Source: Devosia sp. (GTDB lineage: Bacteria > Pseudomonadota > Alphaproteobacteria > Rhizobiales > Devosiaceae). From it: DNA of 10,133 bases. Shown piece by piece: positions 5,853 through 10,133 of this stretch; position 1 is the stretch's first letter, and each line of letters begins with the position of its first letter. Both the position numbers and the translations under genes were made by a program. The notes below the pieces were generated by a model. It saw only the letters and a program-made list of their open reading frames with translations. It had not been told where the DNA came from and searched no databases. Location of the stretch: positions 1 to 10,133 of the forward strand of contig JAQGKH010000054.1 of the NCBI GenBank assembly GCA_028290225.1, written 5' to 3'.

Positions 5853-6890
5853 CTAAACGGCATCAAGCTCCAGCAGGCTGGCTTCTTCCGCATCGAGCTG
5901 GGCCTGCAGCGCCGCAACCAAGCCGAAGCGCTCGGCAACATCGGGCGCATAACGGATCAGGTCCGGGCGAAGGCGGATCAGCGCCAGATCCTTGACCTTG
6001 GCTTCCAGCATCACATCGAACTCCAATCCCGCCGCCGTACGCATGAAAGTGGCAAATTCGAACGGGTTGACGAAATCGGCGTGACCGGTCCAGACCGGGG
6101 CAGCGTTGACCATTGTCGTCTTGCCGGTCTTCTTGTCCTTGCGCGGCAATTGTCGCATCTCGGTACGGGGCGAGGAGAAGTGCACCTTGGGGCGAACCCC
6201 GTCAGGCCAAGTGCGCAGGATGGCGGTCAGGGTATCGCGCAGCCCGGCATGTTCGGGATTGAGGCACCAGAAATGCTGGTGATCAAAGATCAGCCGGACG
6301 CCGGTGTGCTGGTGGATCCACAACACGTCAGCCGCTGAAAAGCGCAGGTCGTCGTGCTCAAGCACGAGGCGCCGCTGCACGGGTTCGGGCAGGTGTTTCC
6401 AGGTTTCCACCCAGCGCGCCCGGGCCGCGTCCTTGTCGTCGTAAACGCCCCCGACATGGATCACCATCACGGCCTCGGGGCCAAGCTCCATGGCATCGAG
6501 CATTTCCGCCTGGGAGGTCAGATCCCAAACGCTTTTGCGAACCAGTTCGGGATCGGGGCTGTTGAGCACCACGAACTGGCTGGGGTGAAAGGACAGGCGC
6601 AGGCCCAGATGGCGCGCCTTGGCGCCGGTGGCGGCCAGTTCGGCCCGGCTATCGGCAACCATGGAATGGAAGAGCGGCATGTCGGGGTGGGTGGCATAGG
6701 GGGCCAGGTCCGAACTCATGCGGTACATGTGGATGCCGTGACCCACAAGGTAATCGAAAATGGCGTCGAGGTAACCGAGCGATACTTTGAGGTGGGGCGA
6801 GTTCTGGGCGCGCCGGGCGTCGTTGCTCTTGAGGTCGGGCTTGCCCATGATCTTGACGGGAATGCCCAAGCGCAGCGGTGAATGGTCCAT
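5853..6890 (-). CDS. uvsE: UV-damage DNA endonuclease UvsE
   Basis: A 345-residue UVDE-family enzyme. It nicks DNA just 5' of cyclobutane dimers, 6-4 photoproducts and some other lesions, starting an excision repair route separate from UvrABC. The TIM-barrel metal ligands can be read in order: His68 (ATHPD), His102 (LSFHPSQFVVLNSP), His145 (VIHVGG), Glu178 (LVLEHDD), Asp203 and His206 (IFDHQHFWC), His237 (KVHFSSPRTE), His270 (TGHADF) and Glu296 (MLEAKVKD). Lys235, two before His237, matches the modified active-site lysine of the Thermus enzyme, as I recall it. The 33-residue gap from His237 to His270 is longer than in Thermus, owing to a basic loop (RKDKKTGKTT). The start is firm: AGGAGGT lies five bases before the ATG. 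A candidate EcfG promoter and a GC hairpin lie just upstream. It is divergent from the MscS gene. Confidence 0.96.
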   Translation of the reverse strand: MDHSPLRLGIPVKIMGKPDLKSNDARRAQNSPHLKVSLGYLDAIFDYLVGHGIHMYRMSSDLAPYATHPDMPLFHSMVADSRAELAATGAKARHLGLRLSFHPSQFVVLNSPDPELVRKSVWDLTSQAEMLDAMELGPEAVMVIHVGGVYDDKDAARARWVETWKHLPEPVQRRLVLEHDDLRFSAADVLWIHQHTGVRLIFDHQHFWCLNPEHAGLRDTLTAILRTWPDGVRPKVHFSSPRTEMRQLPRKDKKTGKTTMVNAAPVWTGHADFVNPFEFATFMRTAAGLEFDVMLEAKVKDLALIRLRPDLIRYAPDVAERFGLVAALQAQLDAEEASLLELDAV

Positions 6891-6910
6891 CCGGTACCTC
6901 CTGGGAGGGG

Positions 6911-6935
6911 AATGCCGGGGGTGCCGGCGCGTTCC
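6911..6935 (-). promoter_or_regulatory. Candidate EcfG-type promoter for uvsE
   Basis: On the minus strand, GGAAC (6935-6931) is followed after 16 bases by CATT (6914-6911), one mismatch from the EcfG consensus GGAAC-N16/17-CGTT. The -10 is 20 bases upstream of the uvsE ATG, so the transcript would begin just before the AGGAGGT ribosome binding site (6902-6896). Confidence 0.4.
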
Positions 6936-6941
6936 CCCGGC
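6914..6941. repeat. 8-bp GC inverted repeat in the uvsE/mscS divergent region
   Basis: GCCGGGGG (6914-6921) and CCCCCGGC (6934-6941) are perfect inverted copies separated by 12 bases. The repeat overlaps the candidate uvsE promoter, and could be an operator or form a cruciform or RNA hairpin. No T-run is present. Confidence 0.5.
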
Positions 6942-6998
6942 GCGCTGACAACCAATCACCCGCTGCCTCGTTTAGCTGGTAGGCGAGGGCGAACAACG

Positions 6999-8297
6999 AT
7001 GCCGCAACGATGGACGCAGTGGGGAAACGCCGTTGAGCGGTGGCTCCTCGACTTGGCGGCGCTGTACTGGAATGAATGGACCTTGCTGCAGCTGGCGCTG
7101 GTCGCGGCAGCCTGGCTGGTGGCGCAATTTGCCGGCAAGGCGCTGGAGCGGCGGCTGGAAGGCTGGGCGCGCGGGATCAAGGGCAACCCTGATCTGCTGC
7201 GGCTGCTGATCACCAGCATCCGGCGCTCGCGCTGGGTGGTATTTGTCGCAATCCTGTTTGTTGTACGACTTGGCATGATCGCAGCCAAGACGCCCGACGT
7301 GCTGCTGGCCACCGTGCTGTTGCTGGCCGCAGCCTGGCTGGTGCTTTCGGTTTTGACGCGGCTGATCCGCAACCGGACGCTGGCGCGCGGCGTGGCGGCG
7401 ATCGGCTGGATTTATGTGGCGGTGCAGGTGCTGGGCATCGGCACCCAGGTCGGGGCAGCGCTGGATTATACCGCCCTCAGCATCGGGCAGGTGCGCATAT
7501 CGGCGCTGCTGGTGATCCGGGCGGCGCTGGTGGTCACGGGCGTGGTGTGGCTGGCACTGTTCGTCAGCCACATCATCGAGGGTCGGATCGAACGGTCCGA
7601 CGATGTTTCCGCATCGGGCAAGGTGCTGTTTTCCAAGCTCGTCAGGATCGTGCTGGTGATCGGGGCAGGGGCGTTTGCCCTGACGGCGACCGGCGTTGAC
7701 CTTACGGCACTGACGGTGATCTCCGGCGCTGTCGGCGTCGGCATCGGGTTTGGCCTGCAAAAAGTCGTGTCCAACTTCATTTCGGGCATCCTGATCCTCT
7801 TGGATCGGTCGGTGAAGCCCGGCGACACGATCGAGCTCGGCGAAACCTTTGGCTGGATCACCGAGCTGCGGGCCCGGTTTGTCTCGGTGGTGACGCGGGA
7901 CGGGCGTAAATATCTCATTCCGAACGAGGACTTCATCACCCAGCAAGTGATCAACTGGAGCTATTCGGACCAGAATGTGCGCATCGACGTGGAGTTCGGC
8001 GTCAGCTACGAAGACGATCCGCATCATGTCGGCGCCGTGGCGATTGCGGCCGCCAAGAGCATTGCCCGGGTCAGCAACTTCAAGGAGCCGGTATGCTGGT
8101 TGACGGCGTTCGGCGCCTCGTCCATCGACTTCAAGCTGCGTTTCTGGATCACCGATCCCCAGAATGGCTTGACCAATGTGCGCGGACAGGTGCTGCTGGC
8201 CTTGTGGGACGCGTTCAAGGCCGAGGGCATTTCCATTCCGTTTCCCCAGCAGGAAGTCAGGTTCAAGACCCCGCTCCACCTGCAAAAGGAGAACTGA
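6999..8297 (+). CDS. Mechanosensitive ion channel, MscS family
   Basis: A 432-residue small-conductance mechanosensitive channel of the inner membrane, which opens under membrane tension to release solutes on osmotic downshock. It has more helices than E. coli MscS: hydrophobic segments at about 28-45, 76-96, 101-121, 132-150, 165-190, 212-231 and 235-270. The last holds the pore-lining TM3 with the Gly/Ala pattern GAVGVGIGFGLQKVVSNF (243-260), then ILLDRSVKPGD. The cytoplasmic beta domain follows (IPNEDFITQQVINWS, 307-321) and the alpha/beta domain ends ISIPFPQQEVRF (411-422), the usual family terminus. The ATG at 6999 is chosen because GAGGG lies nine bases upstream; the frame stays open further upstream but would run into uvsE. 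The exonuclease gene begins one base past its stop, indicating an operon. Confidence 0.95.
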   Translation: MPQRWTQWGNAVERWLLDLAALYWNEWTLLQLALVAAAWLVAQFAGKALERRLEGWARGIKGNPDLLRLLITSIRRSRWVVFVAILFVVRLGMIAAKTPDVLLATVLLLAAAWLVLSVLTRLIRNRTLARGVAAIGWIYVAVQVLGIGTQVGAALDYTALSIGQVRISALLVIRAALVVTGVVWLALFVSHIIEGRIERSDDVSASGKVLFSKLVRIVLVIGAGAFALTATGVDLTALTVISGAVGVGIGFGLQKVVSNFISGILILLDRSVKPGDTIELGETFGWITELRARFVSVVTRDGRKYLIPNEDFITQQVINWSYSDQNVRIDVEFGVSYEDDPHHVGAVAIAAAKSIARVSNFKEPVCWLTAFGASSIDFKLRFWITDPQNGLTNVRGQVLLALWDAFKAEGISIPFPQQEVRFKTPLHLQKEN

Positions 8298-8298
8298 C

Positions 8299-8808
8299 TT
8301 GCCGGTTTTCCTCGATTTTGAAGCCTCCTCCCTCGGCAAGAACAGCTATCCGATCGAAGTCGGCTGGGTGCGGGCGAACGGCAAGAGCGACAGCCTCCTC
8401 ATCAAGCCGGCCGAGACCTGGACCGACTGGGACCCCGAAGCCGAAGCCATTCATGGTATCAGCCGGCAGGCGCTGGAGGATAACGGAATCGAGCACGGCC
8501 TCGTATGCGAGCGGCTGCTGGAGCTGTGGAATGGCGACCGGGTATTTGCCAGCGCGCCCTCCTGGGACGGTCATTGGCTCAGCATGCTGCTGCGGGCGGC
8601 CGGGCAACCCCGGCACAAGGTGCGGCTGGAGGATACCGAGGTGGCGTTTGCTGAGGCGGCCGCCGGGCGTGGACTTTCCGCTGCCCGGGCGCAAGTAATC
8701 ATCGCGGCGGCGCGGGCCAGTGCCGCAGCTCAACCGGTGGCGCATCGGGCCGAGGCGGATGCCCGACGCGAGTGGGGCGTTTGGCGCGCAGTGCTTGACG
8801 CGAGCTGA
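8299..8808 (+). CDS. DEDDh 3'-5' exonuclease, DnaQ-like fold
   Basis: A 169-residue single-domain exonuclease. The four acidic residues and the histidine of the DEDDh class are visible: Asp6 and Glu8 in FLDFEASSLG (ExoI), Asp90 in SAPSWDGHW (ExoII), and His149 with Asp154 in HRAEADA (ExoIII). Such enzymes remove nucleotides from 3' ends of DNA or RNA with two metal ions; the substrate cannot be told here. PAETWTDWDPEAEAIHGIS (38-56) matches the usual region between ExoI and ExoII. The start is TTG at 8299, with GGAG (8288-8291) seven bases upstream inside the end of the channel gene; the two genes are one base apart, so translation is probably coupled. It lies near two other DNA-damage genes, which favours a repair role over RNA turnover, but weakly. 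Confidence 0.9.
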   Translation: MPVFLDFEASSLGKNSYPIEVGWVRANGKSDSLLIKPAETWTDWDPEAEAIHGISRQALEDNGIEHGLVCERLLELWNGDRVFASAPSWDGHWLSMLLRAAGQPRHKVRLEDTEVAFAEAAAGRGLSAARAQVIIAAARASAAAQPVAHRAEADARREWGVWRAVLDAS

Positions 8809-8815
8809 GTAATCA

Positions 8816-8831
8816 TGCTGGTCTCCCAGCA
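8816..8831 (+). terminator. Possible 3' hairpin after the exonuclease gene
   Basis: TGCTGG (8816-8821) pairs perfectly with CCAGCA (8826-8831) around a TCTC loop, eight bases after the stop. No T-run follows, so it could protect the mRNA 3' end or act with Rho rather than as an intrinsic terminator. Confidence 0.3.
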
Positions 8832-8946
8832 GCGCCCCGGTGGCGATGGTGCCGTAATCGGTAAAAGGAAAACCGGCCTTGCGTCGCAACCGCACAGTTG
8901 GCCGTGCCGATCACCCTACAATAGTGCAAGCCGTTGCAGAGGGGAT

Positions 8947-8987
8947 AGCCGGCAGGAGCCAGGCTTAGCTCGCCTCGAAGGCGAGCT
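8947..8987 (-). other. Tandem hairpins over the 3' end of the HTH gene
   Basis: AGCTCGCC (8967-8974) and GGCGAGCT (8980-8987) form a perfect 8-bp stem with a 5-base loop, covering the stop and the last six codons of the minus-strand gene. Right after its stop, AGCC-GGC (8947-8953) can pair with GCC-a-GGCT (8958-8965) with one bulge. Neither has a T-run; they may mark the mRNA 3' end for either converging transcript. Confidence 0.4.
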
Positions 8988-9270
8988 CGGGCTCGGCGTG
9001 GTCACGCCGCGCCGTGTGTAGGCGCGTCTGGCCATGCACCGGCTGCTGCAATTGGCGTGAATGATAGCGCACCACGGCCGGGTTGACCTCCAGCAGCTCG
9101 GCCAGTTCAGCCGTGCTCAGGCCGGTCTTGAGCCCTTCGGCAAGCAGGGCGCGGCCAGCGCCGGTGAGATGGCCGCCCTCGGTCTTGAACAAGCGCCTGA
9201 CCTGCCTGAGCCGAGCGGCAAGCGCCAACGTTTCTTCGGCGTGACGCCGGAAGGTTTCTTCGTTCAACAT
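8965..9270 (-). CDS. Small helix-turn-helix protein, putative regulator
   Basis: A 101-residue protein. The N-terminal 28 residues form a charged, probably coiled helix (EETFRRHAEETLALAARLRQ). Residues 45-74 carry a helix-turn-helix: EGLKTGLSTAELAELL, turn EVNPA, then recognition helix AVVRYHSRQL. The pattern LSxAELAxLLxVxPAxVRYH resembles the DNA-reading part of sigma-region-4/LuxR-like and MarR-like folds, but no family is certain. The C-terminal 25 residues are polar and acidic at the end (AEPELAFEAS). The ATG at 9270 has GGAG 11 bases upstream and AAGG touching it; an earlier in-frame ATG would overlap the facing gene's leader. A 7-bp inverted repeat at 9290-9317 lies 20-47 bases upstream and is a natural candidate for an operator it binds itself. 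It is divergent from the SRAP gene. Confidence 0.72.
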   Translation of the reverse strand: MLNEETFRRHAEETLALAARLRQVRRLFKTEGGHLTGAGRALLAEGLKTGLSTAELAELLEVNPAVVRYHSRQLQQPVHGQTRLHTARRDHAEPELAFEAS

Positions 9271-9289
9271 CCTTTTTCGATCTCCGTTT

Positions 9290-9317
9290 CCACTGTGATA
9301 TATGGGGATAACAGTGG
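9290..9317. promoter_or_regulatory. Inverted repeat, candidate operator between HTH and SRAP genes
   Basis: CCACTGT (9290-9296) and ACAGTGG (9311-9317) are perfect inverted copies with a 14-base centre containing the AT-rich GATATATGGGGATA. The half-sites are 21 bases apart centre to centre, about two helix turns, as expected for a dimer on one DNA face. It lies 20 bases before the HTH start. Function is inferred from position only. Confidence 0.45.
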
Positions 9318-9424
9318 GGAAATTGAAGGTCCGGAACGCCGCCCAGCCTAGGAAATCCGGGCTTTTCTGCACGCCACGGCGGAGCGGCTTGAACCGGTCT
9401 CCGGTGCGTGGTTTGCTCCTTTCC

Positions 9425-10012
9425 ATGTGCAATGACTACGAACAACATGTGAGCCAGGCCGAGTATGCGCGAGCCCTCGCAGCACCGGAGTTGAATGGCG
9501 GAATCGAGCCCGAGCCGGCGCTGATCCTTGCCGACGATATTCGCATTGGCGACCGGGGTCCGGTGTTGCGGGCCGCGGGGAACGGGGTGGAACTGGTGCT
9601 TATGCAGTTCGGCTTTCCACCGCCCCGGGCCAAGGCGGGACCAGTGTTCAACTTCAAATCCGATGGCCGGCACTTTGCCGAGTCGCGCCGATGCGTGGTG
9701 GTGCTGTCCGGGTTCTTCGAGTTCACCGGCAGCAAATACCCCAAGACCAAGCATCGCTTTGCCCTGCGGGATGCGCCGGTGATGGGCATTGCCGGGCTGT
9801 GGAGCCAAGCGGCGGACGGAGCGCTGAGCTTTACCATGCTGACCACCGAGCCCGGCCCGGACGTGGCGCCGATCCACAATCGGCAGGTTTGCGTGCTGCG
9901 GCCCGCGGACTGGGCGGCCTGGCTGTTCCTGACCCGGCCCGAAGCCGAGCTGCTGGCGCCGCTGCCCGCTGGATCGCTGGTGGTGGAAGTGGTGCGCGAG
10001 GGGCGCGATTAG
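9425..10012 (+). CDS. SRAP domain protein (YedK/HMCES family)
   Basis: A 195-residue SRAP protein. The family binds abasic sites in single-stranded DNA and covalently caps them by a thiazolidine link to Cys2, shielding them from breakage at replication forks. The start is fixed by chemistry: MCNDY places Cys2 at the N terminus once Met is removed. The other active-site residues fit: Asn76 in VFNFKSD, Glu99 in LSGFFEF, and His151 in APIHNRQVCVL. It departs from the common form in two places: FNFKSD replaces the usual N-A-R-x-E-T, and GFFEF replaces GFYEW. It is also shorter than E. coli YedK (about 222). This suggests a distinct subgroup rather than loss of function. No clear ribosome binding site precedes the ATG. 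It is divergent from the HTH gene, with 154 bases between the starts. Confidence 0.93.
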   Translation: MCNDYEQHVSQAEYARALAAPELNGGIEPEPALILADDIRIGDRGPVLRAAGNGVELVLMQFGFPPPRAKAGPVFNFKSDGRHFAESRRCVVVLSGFFEFTGSKYPKTKHRFALRDAPVMGIAGLWSQAADGALSFTMLTTEPGPDVAPIHNRQVCVLRPADWAAWLFLTRPEAELLAPLPAGSLVVEVVREGRD

Positions 10013-10133
10013 GGCCGGGTCAGGCTTGCCAAGACCGGCAATACCGCTGACGGGTGGCGTCGTCTCCTTCAACGCAGTATTGAGAAGGTGGGCGGACCGG
10101 CACGATGGTTGCCACCACGCGGGGAGACTGGGT

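Noticed and set aside
6972..8339. Long minus-strand open frame opposite the MscS gene
   Set aside because: Antisense to a clear channel gene; the product is rich in His, Gln, Asp and Arg with no recognisable domain.
8263..8895. Minus-strand open frame opposite the exonuclease
   Set aside because: Its first 30 residues look protein-like (GFPFTDYGTIATGALLG), but the rest is antisense to a complete DEDDh exonuclease and no ribosome binding site precedes it.
9302..9310. DnaA-box-like sequence (TGGGGATAA) upstream of SRAP
   Set aside because: A single copy with a mismatch in the core; no cluster of boxes or origin-like AT-rich unwinding region is present.
9271..9424. LexA (SOS) site for SRAP or uvsE
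   Set aside because: I looked for GTTC-N7-GTTC and GAAC-N7-GAAC, the alphaproteobacterial LexA forms, in 9271-9424 and 6891-6998. Isolated GAAC and GTTC occur, but none has a second half at the right spacing.
9107..10072. Minus-strand open frame opposite SRAP
   Set aside because: The SRAP active-site motifs on the + strand are complete; the antisense product has no motifs and overlaps the HTH gene in another frame.
10105..10133. ATG with an open frame running off the right edge
   Set aside because: Only nine codons are visible, and the nearest purine-rich site (AAGGTGG) is too far away to support a start.

Overview
The window looks like chromosomal DNA from a GC-rich alphaproteobacterium, most plausibly Hyphomicrobiales and perhaps Devosia-like. 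This is inferred from the mix of families: a bacterial transglutaminase-like cysteine peptidase, an ExoD-like protein, DUF2076, a DUF6949-like membrane protein and a short SRAP protein. A full CtrA-type site (TTAA-N7-TTAA) and two candidate EcfG-type promoters (GGAAC-N16/17-xxTT) agree with this. I see no rRNA, tRNA, CRISPR array, insertion sequence or phage genes. Coding density is high, genes sit on both strands, and no gene-free stretch exceeds about 170 bases.

Layout. 83-403 (+): small membrane protein behind a CtrA-type site. It converges on 481-1098 (-), a secreted transglutaminase-like peptidase, with a strong hairpin between them. 1205-1744 (-): secreted four-cysteine protein of unknown role. 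The + strand then carries a family 2 glycosyltransferase (1891-2631), an ExoD-like membrane protein (about 2726 or 2786 to 3391) and a DUF2076 protein (3472-4029). 4033-4497 (-): SleB-type cell-wall hydrolase lipoprotein with a near-consensus CtrA site upstream. 4605-4913 (-) and 5076-5417 (+): divergent small membrane proteins. 5535-5834 (+): small protein of unknown function. 5853-6890 (-): UV-damage endonuclease UvsE, divergent from an MscS channel (6999-8297, +). A DEDDh exonuclease (8299-8808, +) is translationally coupled to the channel gene. 8965-9270 (-): small helix-turn-helix protein, divergent from an SRAP abasic-site protein (9425-10012, +). The last 120 bases hold no supportable gene.

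Two themes can be seen. The first half is mostly envelope: surface sugar synthesis, a peptidoglycan hydrolase and small membrane proteins, with cell-cycle (CtrA) sites before two genes. The second half is DNA damage and stress: UvsE, a DnaQ-fold exonuclease and SRAP, with an osmotic-shock channel between them. I found no clear undescribed multi-gene defence or metabolic system. The most useful leads are the CtrA-type sites, the possible ATT start of the ExoD-like gene, the candidate general-stress promoters, and the small HTH protein with an inverted repeat just upstream that faces SRAP.
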